A DNA stretch of 64,000 nt from Larix kaempferi (lineage: Eukaryota > Streptophyta > Pinopsida > Pinales > Pinaceae): contig BSBM01000370.1 in the NCBI GenBank assembly GCA_027924585.1, forward strand, positions 25,849,501 through 25,913,500. Direction: 5' to 3'. Positions 31,580 to 42,386 of this stretch are shown piece after piece (the first letter of the stretch is position 1; the number at the start of each line of letters is the position of its first letter). Below the pieces are notes generated by a model. That model was not told the DNA's origin. It saw nothing but the letters and a program-made list of their open reading frames with translations, and searched no databases. Position numbers and translations under genes: made by a program.

Positions 31580-33672
31580 TGTAATATCCTTGGAAATATT
31601 TAACCAAGATATTAACTCAACTTCAGAAATTTTAATAAAATTTACTGGATAATTTTTTAACAATCTTTTCAAATCGAGCAGGATGTTAGTGAGGGGGATG
31701 GAGACCGAATCTAAGGATGGTGAGATGAAATTTCAGTTCTGGAATTTGTATGGGGAAATGTGCAGCAGAAAATATTAATATCAGAGAGAGAGTCCTAAGC
31801 ACAAAGCACTGGGGCCATTTATGTTTCGGACAACAGCTACCGCTGAAGCCTACCGCAAAGCTTCCTGGGCGCACCGGCATATGCTTACTAGACCGGGTGG
31901 GTACAAAATAAGTTATGATAGTAAAATAGTTTCAATGGAAACAATGAGCAGCATTCAAAATGATTTGGGAAGAGTAGGAGTGGTTTGGAAGTTTTAGGCC
32001 CTACCTGGATGACAGAGCTAGTCAAAATGCAATCTTTACAAACAGGGGTTGGATCCTCCCAAATCCTTTAAATATGGACTGATATAGCTAATATGATGTG
32101 TTATTTACCTCCTACAACTTATAGAAAGTAAATATGACATTCAGAACAAATTTGACAGTCATTTTAGTGAAACTAGTCATTAAACAATGCCCAATGAGCT
32201 AGTCTTCTATTCTGAATTAAGTACTGACTTTATTTAAATGTAAAACTCTGTTATGAAAGATTAGAGTGCTCTGACATAATTTAATTAGCAGCAGAAGGTC
32301 GAAATGTTACTCACTGAACTGAGTTTGCACTCATTTAATAACTCCTTCTTAATACAATGAATTATGGGCTAGGAAACCCCCACGTAGAGCCATAGAATGA
32401 CTGGAAGAAGAGAAGTAATGACCCAATATCTGTTATGAAGGTGTAATATGATATTCAATAGGTCTGAAACAGAGGATATGGCTGCACATTGATTCTATGG
32501 AAGAGTATGGAGAGCTATCCCCAGATCTTCTCTTCATTATGGGAAAAACACATCCAAATCTAGCCGTGGTTGTGAGAATGAAGGAGAAGAAGAGAATGGA
32601 TCAGTTCTGAGAATGATTTCTGATACTGGACATCATTGTTGGCTGAAAATAAGTCTGAACCAACTCTCCATCAGTTCTTGGGCGCATTCACTGTAGCATT
32701 CATCTTCAACTTGAAAAACTTCACCAAAACTAGCTAGAATTTCACTGAATGAGAGATCTTCTCTTGGAACTGACTGTATGACTTCATTGATGAACTGATC
32801 TGAATGTTATTGGCTGTAGCATCATGTTCTGGACCTGCATAACACTCATAAGAAACTCACATGGCCTTGGGGCACATCTCCCAAGCAAACTTGTTGAGGC
32901 ACATCACTCAACTAGAGAGGCTCAGAGCTCTCAAACAAAAATTGCAAATGACAAAAGTTCTTGAATGAAGTTGGAAACCTTCTTAAATAGAATTCCTATT
33001 GACCTGTTGAGCAAGTTACTTAGCTTGGTGACCCATGAGAATTGGTCACCCATGAGTGGACATACTTTCATTGCTTTGCTTTGGCTTTCCTTCTTTTTTC
33101 CTCTTTTTCTGTCTTTCCTTCTTTTCTGAAGTTTCCTGCTTTTCATACTTTCTTGCTTTATGGATTTATGCTGCTTTTCCTGAAATATTCCTCTTTTCTC
33201 ATTTTGGCAACATTTTTGGACTCTAGTGCTTACTTGACTTCTACTCCAAGTAATTCCTTGATTTTCTGAGTTTCATCACTTAGGCAAGTTTGGCTCACTT
33301 GCCAATTCGAATTTCCTGGCCAAGTCATCAACCACTTGGCACATTTATTAGCAATAATTATTTAAATGAAAATAATACCACTCAGAAATAACTTAACTTA
33401 GCAATTAATTAATTATCCAGTAATTAATTAATTAATAAGGTGTAATGCCTCAAAATTTCCCCAATTAATTAATTTCTCAATTAATTAATAGATCACTTTA
33501 GCACTTGAATTGGGGGTTAATAACTTCATGGGGGGCCCTCCTTATCCATTTAATTCCTCAAATTCACCCTTCGGAATCTTACTTCATCCATACATTAATT
33601 ATTTAATTAATTCCTAGGTGACTTAGGCTAAAATCATCCCCATGGACCATAGGAAAATTTGGGAACATGACA
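31580..33672 (-). repeat. 5' LTR of the LARD-like element
   Basis: TGTAATATCC to GGGAACATGACA, 2093 bp, close match to 26316-28388. The 20-bp length difference includes an extra AATTAATT block near 33475. Confidence 0.9.
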
Positions 33673-33677
33673 TGAAT

Positions 33678-34020
33678 GATGACCTCAACGTAAGCTAGTT
33701 TGACATCAATGACAACACGATGTCCAACACCATGACCTTAAGAAACCCTAAAACCCACTACATGGAAAAGGTTATGGAAAGGGAAAGTGTTGAATGCACC
33801 TTTTCAGTGTCTATCCTCTTATGGTGTTGAAAAAATATTTTATGAATGAGATCATTTTTCGACAAAACATCAATCTTTTTTACCCTAAAATCTAGGGAGA
33901 ATAATTTTTCAATTGATGAAATTGTAAATTTCAAATGATGATATTCAAGGATGTTGAATTCATTTTATGTATTCAAGGGGTTACACATGATAGTTAAATA
34001 TTTTGTCATCTTTATATTAA
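33678..34020. other. Spacer with a dispersed repeat, no gene
   Basis: It follows the right TGAAT duplication. Words at about 33730-33835 (CATGACCTTAAGAAACCCTA and GTGTCTATCCTCTTATGGTG) recur near 56520-56620, so this is part of a dispersed repeat family. No ORF or RNA gene is supported. Confidence 0.6.
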
Positions 34021-34036
34021 AATAGTAAGAGATGTG

Positions 34037-34137
34037 CCCACGAGGCATAGAATAGATGGTGAATGGTTGTACTGTTAAGGCACTCCTTGCGTAAGGTCAC
34101 CGGTTCAAAACTCCTTGGGTGCGAGCATTAAAAAAAA
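34037..34137 (+). mobile_element. tRNA-derived SINE with target-site duplications
   Basis: A body of about 100 bp has a tRNA-like head: a box A-like stretch (ATAGATGGTGAATGG, about 34052-34066) and box B-like GGTTCAAAACTCC (34102-34114), about 40 bp apart, as in an internal RNA polymerase III promoter. It ends in a run of A. It is flanked by a 16-bp direct repeat with one mismatch, AATAGTAAGAGATGTG (34021-34036) and AATAGTAAGTGATGTG (34138-34153). Head, A-tail and long duplication together are the signature of a SINE moved by LINE enzymes. Confidence 0.78.
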
Positions 34138-34153
34138 AATAGTAAGTGATGTG

Positions 34154-34486
34154 CTTTTTAAAATTTGAATCCATTTTGTGGGTATTTAAAAACATATACA
34201 TTTTTCATTCTAATGATATTAAAATCACAAAAGATGTGATTTCTAAAATCTTAAAATATATTTTTATTTTACTTTTTACAATGGTTTAATAACTTCCATA
34301 AATCTTTTGACTATAAATTAATTCTAAATGAATTATCCATCCCCTTAAAAGGTTTTAAATAAGAAAATGAATAAGTTTTAAATAAGAAAATGAACCTTTT
34401 TTCAAAGGATAATCTCACCGAAATCCTTCCTAGTACTTTTCCCCACTTAGTACTTCTCCATGATTCATTCCTAGTACTTTCCCCCA
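34154..34486. other. AT-rich spacer, no gene
   Basis: No supported ORF. Its right end (34430 onwards) begins the CTTAGTACTTCTCC tandem repeat in degenerate form. Confidence 0.55.
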
Positions 34487-34746
34487 CTTAGTACTTCTCC
34501 ATGATTCATTCCTAGTACTTCATGATTCCTCTAGTAGTTCTCCATAATTCATTCCTAGTACTTCACGATGATTCCTAATTACAGGGCCTAACCCCAGGGC
34601 CCAAACCCTTTTACTACTTAGTACTTCTCCATGATTCATTCCTAGTACTTCATGATTCCTCTAGTAGTTCTCCATAATTCATTCCTAGTACTTCACGATG
34701 ATTCCTAATTATAGGGCCTAACCCCAGGGCCCAAACCCTTTTACTA
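34487..34746. repeat. 130-bp tandem repeat, two near-identical units
   Basis: Unit 1 is 34487-34616 and unit 2 is 34617-34746; they differ at about one base. Each contains shorter internal echoes of TAGTACTTCTCCATGATTC, and degenerate echoes extend from 34430 to about 34800, so the array grew from a motif of about 25 bp. Confidence 0.92.
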
Positions 34747-35223
34747 CTTCTCCCCTCCTAGTACTTTTCCATGATTCATTCTTAGTACTTCTCCATAATT
34801 CCTAATTACGGAACCTAACCCCAAAAGGATCAAGAGAGTTGAACCTTAACTTAAACTAACCCTCAGGGCTTTATAACCTTAAAGCCTTGCTCAAAGTATT
34901 TGACCTAGTTTAATATAACATTTTAAAAACTCATTTTTCTACTTATTCACCCTTCCTACCCTTTCTAAGGGATTAGTTATGATTTTAATTTTGATTAATA
35001 TTATATACCTTATTGTTAATTTGCCATGGCATCTTACCCTTAGAGTTATTATGTGTCTGTGATTCAATTGAATAAAGTAAACATTATAAATCTTAAAACA
35101 TTTTTATTACACAAATAAATCTCATAAGTCTCCGATAGGAACAAAGCTAATTATAGGGGTTGATAAGACAATTAGTTTAGAGGATACTGATTCGTTTGAG
35201 CATTCAGTGAATACATTACACCA
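34747..35223. other. Spacer, no gene
   Basis: Degenerate ends of the tandem array, then AT-rich sequence with no supported ORF, up to the AATAT target duplication of the small copia-type element. Confidence 0.55.
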
Positions 35224-35228
35224 AATAT

Positions 35229-36023
35229 TGTTAGGATATTCCTATACTCCATCCTAGTCCTAGCAACATTTTCAGTCATGCATGCACTTTTAGGGTTTGC
35301 ATGCATTATTTAGGGTTTGCATGCATCCCAGTCATCAGTCCAGCACCTAGCCCTCAGTTATCTAGCCCCCGGGAGCTTCTCTCAGATCAGTTTTATCCCT
35401 CCTAGTGCTTAGTGCACCCCTTCATGCAATTACATGCATCTCATGCGCCCTGTCTCACCTACCACTCAGTTGCACTTCAGTTAATTGAGTTATCATCAGT
35501 TCTTTCCTTGATTTAAGGCTAAACTGACTGTATCACTCCGATGGATCTCCAGTGAGACTAGACTGCCCATTTTGACTCCAGTTAGCTCCTCATGCACCCT
35601 CCACTGAGCCTCCTTCATTCAGTTAGTTCCAGTTACACTCAGTTACACCTACCACACTCAATTAGACTCAGTTTGACTGATGGTTGATAGTTACTTGAGC
35701 ATTGATGACTCCACTGATGATGAGATAGACTACTAGTTGTGCTTTGATGACACTCCAGTGATCCTTTGATCACTCCATGAAGGCTAATTCGAATTGCCAC
35801 CTTAGGCATTCGAATCCTCATGCATTGTACTATTTATTTGTCCATATTATGATTAATTAATTAGGGTGTGTGAAGTATTTTTGCTTCTATCCGAGTTCTA
35901 CTGTATTATTATTCTGTTGCTCATTATATTGCATTGACCACTCTTCTTCTATTTTCTTGCTTAATCAATTACTTTCTTGTGAGGTATACATCATCTCTTA
36001 GATCTGATGTGAGGATTTTCACA
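35229..36023 (+). repeat. 5' LTR of the small copia-type element
   Basis: TGTTAGGATATTCC to GGATTTTCACA. It is directly followed by the PBS and matches 37601-38431. Confidence 0.92.
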
Positions 36024-36038
36024 TGGTATCAAAGCATG
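36024..36038 (+). promoter_or_regulatory. Primer-binding site, Met-tRNA type
   Basis: TGGTATCAAAGCATG starts at the base after the LTR. It differs from the initiator Met-tRNA PBS TGGTATCAGAGC at one position. Confidence 0.88.
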
Positions 36039-36178
36039 TTGAGAGTATTGTTTATCTCCATTTCTGAGAGTTTTTTGCAGGTTATTATCAAGATTTCGAG
36101 TGTAGCAGTTTCTGCATTTTTGCAGCAGTAGCAGTTGCAGATATTCTCTATTGTTTTTGCAGGTCTTCTACAGCTTCA

Positions 36179-36645
36179 ATGTATTCAGAAGAAATCTATC
36201 CTCTTTCTCCATTCAACTATGATCTTATTTCTCCACTCAACTATGGTGAATAGAAACCACCGATGATAGCACATTTGAAGAAAATTGATCTCTTTGATCA
36301 TTGTTTTGAAAGAGAGTTCGAATCCTCTGAAGAAGAGAATGACTGGTTAGATGAAGGTGGAAGAGCTATTGCAGCCATGATGTTTGCTATGCCTGAATGG
36401 ATGTTATATGACCTCCCTTATTTTTAATCACCAAAAGAGCTATGGGCTCACCTGGATGTAATATTTGACAGACATAATGAAGGAATTGGTCCAAACCCTT
36501 TCGAGAGCAAGCAAAGTGATGCATTCACCCTCCTTGATGATCTCATTGATCATGAACCAGTATCAAACACATCACATATTGAAGTTGTCCAAAAAGAAGA
36601 AGAACTTGCAGATTCTACACTCATGCTCCAAATTCTTCTATTTCT
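36179..36645 (+). pseudogene. Copia-type Gag N-terminal remnant
   Basis: From MYSEEIYPLSPFNYD the frame runs through IAHLKKIDLFDHCF, IAAMMFAMPEWMLYDL and SPKELWAHLDVIFDRHNE, with two in-frame stops. The arrangement (short leader, helical core with ELWAHLDVIF like the xEAWxxLxxxF of copia Gag) suggests a capsid remnant; the similarity is at pattern level only. Confidence 0.5.
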
Positions 36646-37416
36646 GTGCCAACTCACACTCTAGATATTGCAGAAGGTCCTAAATTCTCTCTTGCACCAG
36701 AGTTTGTTGGTTTGCATCATGATCACATGAATATTTCGGAGGTAAAAAAAGCTATTGGAGGTAATGCATTCGCTCTCCTCAAGCAATCACCTCTTATTTA
36801 CTACTATATGATCATTATTTCATGCTTTCAGAAGGTTATTGAAGATTATGGCTATTTCCATTTGCTTGGGATAATTTCTCATGCATATCATGGTTTTGAT
36901 CTCATCCCTGCTGGTTCAAAGGAGATCTCAAGAAACCATGGCCATTCGCTTGGGATAATTTCTCATGCATTTATTGGTTTTGATCTCACCTCTCATGGTT
37001 CAAAGGATATCTCAAGAAACCATGATTCAAGTCTTGGATCTAATTTGGATTCTAAGCAATTACTACTTGGGATAATTTCTCATGCATATGATAGTTTTGA
37101 TCTCACCCCTGCTAGTTCAAAAGAGATCTCAAGAAACTATTCTTCAAGTCTTAAATCCGATTTGGATTTCAAGCAATTATTTGATGGTTCTTTTGAGCAT
37201 AATCTCACCCATGATGGTTCGAAGGAGAAGACAAAAGACTATCTGCACATTCATAGATTTGATCCTACCTCAGCTGATTCGAATCACAGGTTCAAGGATC
37301 ATCCTCATACTTTTGGATTTGTTCTCATCACATTCGATCTGAAGAGCAAGTACAAGCACATGCCTTTTGAACATGATCCACTTCTTCCCAAGAAGAAGAT
37401 ACCTCCAGACATATGA
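36646..37416 (+). CDS. ORF with internal protein repeats, function unknown
   Basis: 256 codons, in a different frame from the gag-like part. The centre has three copies of an LGIISHAY(x)GFDL...GSKEISRN unit, at about 36865, 36950 and 37068, spaced by 30 to 40 codons, and weaker echoes (HNLTHDGSKEKTKDY, HRFDPTSADSNHRF) after them. The C-terminus is basic (KKKIPPDI). No catalytic motif or zinc knuckle is visible. The ORF has stayed open, so either it is young or it is under selection within the element family. Confidence 0.55.
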   Translation: MPTHTLDIAEGPKFSLAPEFVGLHHDHMNISEVKKAIGGNAFALLKQSPLIYYYMIIISCFQKVIEDYGYFHLLGIISHAYHGFDLIPAGSKEISRNHGHSLGIISHAFIGFDLTSHGSKDISRNHDSSLGSNLDSKQLLLGIISHAYDSFDLTPASSKEISRNYSSSLKSDLDFKQLFDGSFEHNLTHDGSKEKTKDYLHIHRFDPTSADSNHRFKDHPHTFGFVLITFDLKSKYKHMPFEHDPLLPKKKIPPDI

Positions 37417-37589
37417 CCAAGCATCACACCTGCTTGAGTTTGGAGCATTTATTTTTGTGTGTGCCTTACAGTCTGTTTTGAGGGGGGGTATTTTTCCCAT
37501 GAGGTTTTCTCCATTTCCTCGGTTTATTGACTGTTATTATTCATTGTATCGGGTGACCTTTGGTCTTAGTTACCAGGGCCCAGGATGGA

Positions 37590-37600
37590 TTAAGGGGGGG
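37590..37600 (+). promoter_or_regulatory. Polypurine tract of the small copia-type element
   Basis: TTAAGGGGGGG directly abuts the 3' LTR start TGTTAGG at 37601. Confidence 0.9.
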
Positions 37601-38431
37601 TGTTAGGATATTCCTATACTCCATCCTAGTCCTAGCAGCATTTTCATTATTTGCATTTTCAGTCATGCATGCACTTTTAGGGTTTGCATGCATTATTTAG
37701 GGTTTGAATGCATTTGCATGCATCCCAGTCATCGGTCCAGCACCTAGCCCTCAGTTAGCCAGCCCCCGGGAGCTTCTCTCAGATCAGTTTTAGCCCTCCT
37801 AGTGCTTAGTGTGCCCCTTCATGCAATTACATGCATCTCATGCGCCCTCTCTCACCTACCACTCAGTTGCACTTCAGTTAATTGATTTATCATCAGTTCT
37901 TTCCTTGATTTAAGGCTAGATTGACTCACAACTGACTGTATCAATCCGATGGATATTCAGTGAGACTAGACTACCCATTCTGACTCCAGTTAGCTCCTCA
38001 TGCGCCCTCCACTAAGCCTCCTTCATTCAGTTAGTTCCAGTTACACCCAATTACACCTACCACACTCAGTTAGACTCAGTTTGACTGATGGTTGACAGTT
38101 ACTTGAGCATTGATGACTCCACTGATGATGATATAGACTACTAGTTGTGCTTTGATGACACTCCAGTGATCCTTTGATCACTCCATGAATGCTAATTCGA
38201 ATTTCCACCTTAGGCATTCGAATCCTCATGCATTGTACTATTTATTTGTCCATATTGTGATTAATTAATTAGGGTGTGTGAAGTATTTTTGCTTCTATCC
38301 GAGTTCTACTGTATTATTATTCTGTTGCTCATTATACTGCATTGACCACTCTTCTTATATTTTCTTGCTTAATCAATTACTTTCTTGTGAGGTATACATC
38401 GTCTCTTAGATTTGCTGTGAGGATTTTCACA
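37601..38431 (+). repeat. 3' LTR of the small copia-type element
   Basis: TGTTAGGATATTCC to GGATTTTCACA, followed by AATAT. Close match to 35229-36023, with a few substitutions and small insertions. Confidence 0.92.
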
Positions 38432-38436
38432 AATAT

Positions 38437-39498
38437 CTCATGTTTTCAAAACGTGCACTGTGTTTCCAAAAGAAAATGATCGTCCCACTAACAAATTCTT
38501 CACTTAATTAAAAAGATTCCTTTATGTGATCAACTTCTGCAAAACAACAAGTTCATTACAGTAACAGCTGATTTCCTTTATGTGATCAAGTTATGCAAAA
38601 CAACAAGTTCATTATAGTAACAGTTGATTTCCTTTATGTGATCAAGTTCTGCAAAACAACAAGTTCATTAGAGTAACAATTGAACTCCTAGACAAATATG
38701 GAACCTAACCCTAACAATACCTGTAAGGAAAACTGGGCCAAACCTACAGTTGAAGAAGGCATCTCATTACATCTACTCAACTTTGGAAGATCACAATACG
38801 ATGTCCATGGTGGGGGGTTACAGAACATAGGTTATCGATCCAAAAAAATGGAATCTATAAATAAATACTTCTTTCCCTTTGGAAGCGCTAATTCCCTATT
38901 TCATGTACATTTGCAGTCATAGGAAAAACACTAGTCAATTTTTCTAGCCTTCCTGTTTATGTAACTTACTTATTAAGGATAGATTATGCCATTCATTAAT
39001 GACTATTTATTTCCTCTGCTGCTAATTTGAATGAGAAACATGTATACAAAAACAATATGGTACAATTTAGAATGACCTGCTAGAGTAGAGGAGCAGATTG
39101 ATGAAATTAAAATACAATCTAGTTTGAAGGGTAGAAGAATACAAAGGAACTTAGATTTTAGCTCAAGGAGATCTTTGTTTTCAAAAGAATTCTCATTATA
39201 CAGTTCTTTCAGCACAAATAAGCAGAACAATATGGATGAATTATGTACAACTCTGAGAACTGAATAAAAGATTACTGATGTTAAACAGGATTCTCCATAA
39301 CTCCATAATATCCCAAAGAATTCCCTTGGAGAGCCTTGAAGCTGCTTGAAAAAAACAGATTGATGGAATTAAGGTTGATAAAAATAGCATCGCTTGTACT
39401 ATTAATTGTCCCAAAAACTTTCCACGCCCCTTTCCCGTGAAAGTGAGATGGGATTTTGTGAATTGTCTTTGATTTTCTTCCTTTGGCTACCTTAAAAT
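38437..39498. other. Spacer downstream of the tandem-exon gene, with a 56-bp tandem repeat
   Basis: A 55-56 bp unit (GATTTCCTTTATGTGATCAA...ACAAGTTCATTA) is present three times from 38515 to about 38682. A plus-strand ORF (38698-38922, 74 codons) has no support beyond being open. The rest may hold the 3' UTR of the minus-strand gene at 39499-42386. Confidence 0.6.
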
Positions 39499-42386
39499 TT
39501 AGATGGCTTCTGGTCCCTGATGGCTGGTTTGGTCACTGATGGCTGGTTTGACAACAGGTGTGACCATTGAACTCTGAAGATTTGCAATAGCAGGCATCGT
39601 CCATGTAGCTGAACGCTGTAGTCCAGTCTGAACATATTAAGAGAATAAAATAGTTAGCATCACATTTTAGTCAACATAAATAAAAGCTGTGTTAATTAAA
39701 TAGATAAATATGTTTGCATGCAGTCTTACTATTTCAGTTGATGTACAGGCATCTGATGGCGGAAATAGCTGCAATTCTGTCGATTCATGTCTTGCAGTTT
39801 TTGTGGCCAATAAACTCTGAAGTTTTGTAATAGTAGACATTGTCCTTGTATTTGAACGCTATGGTCTAGTCTGAACATATCAACATAAGAGAATAAACAG
39901 TTAGCATCACATTTCAGTCAACAGAAATAAAAGTTGTGTTAATTAAATAGAAAATAAATTTTCATGTAGTCAAACCATTTCAGCCGAGCTACAAGCATCT
40001 GATGACGGAAATAGCTGCAACGATTCACGCCTTGTAGGCCCATCTTCAACATTAGGTGTAGCCAATGACCTATGAGGCACTGGGACAGCTGTCAGTATCC
40101 CCATATTTTCAACATTAGGTGTGGCCAATGACCTATGAAGCACCGGGAGAGCTGCCAGTATCCCAATATCTTCAACATTAGGTGTGGCCAGTGACCTGTG
40201 AGGCACTTGGAGAGCTGTCAATATCCCCATATCTTCAACATTAGGTGTGGCCAATGACCCATGAGGCACTGGGAGAGCTATCAGTATCCCCACATCTGAA
40301 GGCTGTGGTATAGAGTCTAAACATAGAACATAAGAGACTAAAAAAGTTAGCATCTTATTCCAATCAACATATATAAAGATTGTCTTGAAGAATTAGATAA
40401 ATAGGTTTGCAACATTGCATGAAGTATTACTATACAGTCATCTGTTGGCAGCAAAGGTTACATCCCAATTAATTCATATCTTGAAGTTTCCCCTTCAATA
40501 GCCAGTGCTTTTGTTGGTTCTTTGGGTCTTCCATAAATGGAAATATTTCTTGCAACAAATTCTGGGGATACCAATGGATCTGCTTTGATCTTCTTATTTC
40601 TGCCGTCTTTAACATTAGATGGCTTCTGCACTCTAGTTAGTGCATTATTTTCAAGAAGTCTCTTCTAGTTAGCTGGTTTAACAGTGGGTGTGACCAATGA
40701 ACCACGAGGCACTTTGAAATCAATCATTATGCTTATTGTTGAAGGTTGTAGTTCAGTCTATCATATCAAAATACGAGAATAAACAGTTAGGATCGTATTC
40801 CAATCAACAGAATCAAAGGTTGTGTTGAACAATTAAATAAATATGTTTTGCTTGAAGTCTTACCATTTCAGGCATAGTGCGATCATCTGTTGACGACAAT
40901 GGTTGCATCCCCATCAATTCATGTCTTGCAGGCTCATCTTCAATACCCAACCCTACAGTTGGTTCTTTGGGTCTTCTAGAAATGTTGGCAATGGATTCTA
41001 GGGACACCAATGGATATGCTTTGATTTTCTCATTTCGGCCATCTATAACGGCTGGTGTGGTCGATGAACTATGAGGCACTTTGAAATTTGACATCATCCT
41101 CATAACTGCAGTCTGAACATATCAACATAAGAGAACTAAAACAGTTAGCATCGCATTCTCGTCAACAAAGTTAAATGTTGTGTCAAATAATTAGATGTAT
41201 ATTTTTCCGTGAACTCTCACCATTTCAGGTAAGGGACGGTCATATGTTGACAAAAATGTCTGCATCCCATTCAATTCATGTCTTCCAGACTTGTCTTCAA
41301 TAGCCAGCGCTTCAGCTGGTTCATTGGGTATTTTGGAAATGGTGAGTTGTTGACATCAATGGTTGCAACCCAGTCAATTCATGTCTTGCAGGCTTGTCTG
41401 CAGCATGCTTCTCGTGATCCTTTTTTGTAAACATTTGGTATTTGCGCTACAAAAATATGAAATTCCAGCATTATTTATCATTTGATTGAGAAACATTTAA
41501 AAAACCTTAAATCGTTTGTCAAAAATACATCCATGAAAGAAAACTGAAAGAATTTTTGCCCATCAATCCACCACTGCATGCATGCATGCCTATGATTTTG
41601 CATGTAATGATTTCAATGACCATGGACACTCTTTAAATCACCCTCAACTGACAGATCCACCACCGTTACTGAAAGAAAAGGGTATTGGCAGGAAGGGAAA
41701 TGATAAAAATCCATTAGTCCATTTCTACTTACATGGTGAGGGTAAATTTAAAAGACTGAAGACCTAACTCCAAAGCCTAATGCTCCAAAAATAAAATGCA
41801 AAATTCAGTCTGCATTCAATACTTTCCCTTCACTAAAACACCATGATGTTAAAGAAAACCATAATTTCTAAAACTAAAGCACAAACAATTTTCAGTAACA
41901 ACATACTGTTGCTTGAGCTACAGAGAAACCACCCAAAAAAATGCTTTGAAACTCATATTCATTGATCTTCTGCACTATATCAATAGATGCCCTACCACTT
42001 CACAATAGTAGAGAACACATGAAAAATACAATCAAAGCAAAAGACCCACTAACCTGACTTGTACATGCAACCATTTCTTTTTATCCTTGCTTCTCCCCCT
42101 TTTTTGTTTCAATGCCCTGTAACGCTGAAACACATTGAAAAGACAAAAAAATACATATAAATCAATCAATCAGAATACCATGTACTGAAACAAAATAGAA
42201 ATCACATATTGTTGGTCTAGCTCTGTGAAATTTGGATTGCAATGCAGACTTAATTGCCCATACACAAAACATGCATACCCGTTGGACCTCCTTGTAATCC
42301 TCTTTCAGAGAAGCGTACTCCATTTCCTTTCTCTTGACCGCTTCTTCCCATGACATGCTCTCATCCATGAGCCTCTTCCTAGACAT
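39499..42386 (-). CDS. Split gene with tandemly duplicated exons, product unknown
   Basis: Exon 1 (42279-42386) starts MSRKRLMDESMSWEEAVK and ends at a GTATGC donor. Exon 2 (about 42054-42124) follows a TTTCAG acceptor and is very basic (KQKRGRSKDKKKW). Then come duplicated exon units: 41221-41446 (decayed), 40864-41105, about 40440-40758 (decayed), 39976-40302, 39730-39858 and 39499-39615 with the stop. Many units share an end of the type (P/S)ARHExxxxQxxxSxDxxxxxEM followed by a GT donor. The last three exons are 327, 129 and 117 bp, all multiples of three, phase 0, with AG/GT borders. I recognise no family. The upstream joins are uncertain, so this may be a decaying or alternatively spliced gene. 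Confidence 0.55.
40045..40296 (-). repeat. Coding 63-bp minisatellite (four units)
   Basis: The word TTCAACATTAGGTGT begins units at 40045, 40108, 40171 and 40234, exactly 63 bp apart. On the minus strand each unit encodes 21 residues with the pattern GIL-A-PVPHRSLATPNVED. The unit length is a multiple of three and all four units are open, so repeat number can change without breaking the frame. Confidence 0.92.
40440..40758 (-). pseudogene. Decayed duplicate exon with lost splice acceptor
   Basis: It aligns with the exons on both sides (FKVPRGSLVTPTVK, DGRNKKIKADPLVS, GRPKEPTKALAIE, YELIGM) but has in-frame stops after VKPAN and after ELIGM. At the place where the next exon has ACCACAG/CCTTCAG, this copy reads ACTACAA/CCTTCAA, so the AG acceptor is gone and the exon would be skipped. 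Confidence 0.65.

Larger units (their letters stand above)
26316..33672 (-). mobile_element. Complete large non-autonomous LTR element (LARD-like)
   Basis: It has two LTRs of 2073 and 2093 bp, a perfect 5-bp target duplication TGAAT on each side (26311-26315 and 33673-33677), a Met-tRNA PBS and a PPT, so it is structurally complete at 7357 bp. The 3.2-kb internal region has no gag, protease, RT or integrase motif; it carries a long ORF of unknown function. Such elements are mobilised by enzymes from other elements. The first 150 bp of the two LTRs differ at about five positions, so the insertion is not very recent. Confidence 0.92.
35229..38431 (+). mobile_element. Complete small non-autonomous copia-type LTR element
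   Basis: LTRs of 795 and 831 bp, a PBS, a PPT and perfect AATAT target duplications (35224-35228 and 38432-38436); total 3203 bp. The internal region of about 1.6 kb encodes only a gag-like remnant and a repeat-containing ORF, with no protease, integrase or RT. It depends on another element for mobility. A 36-bp insertion near 37645 is the main LTR length difference. Confidence 0.93.
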
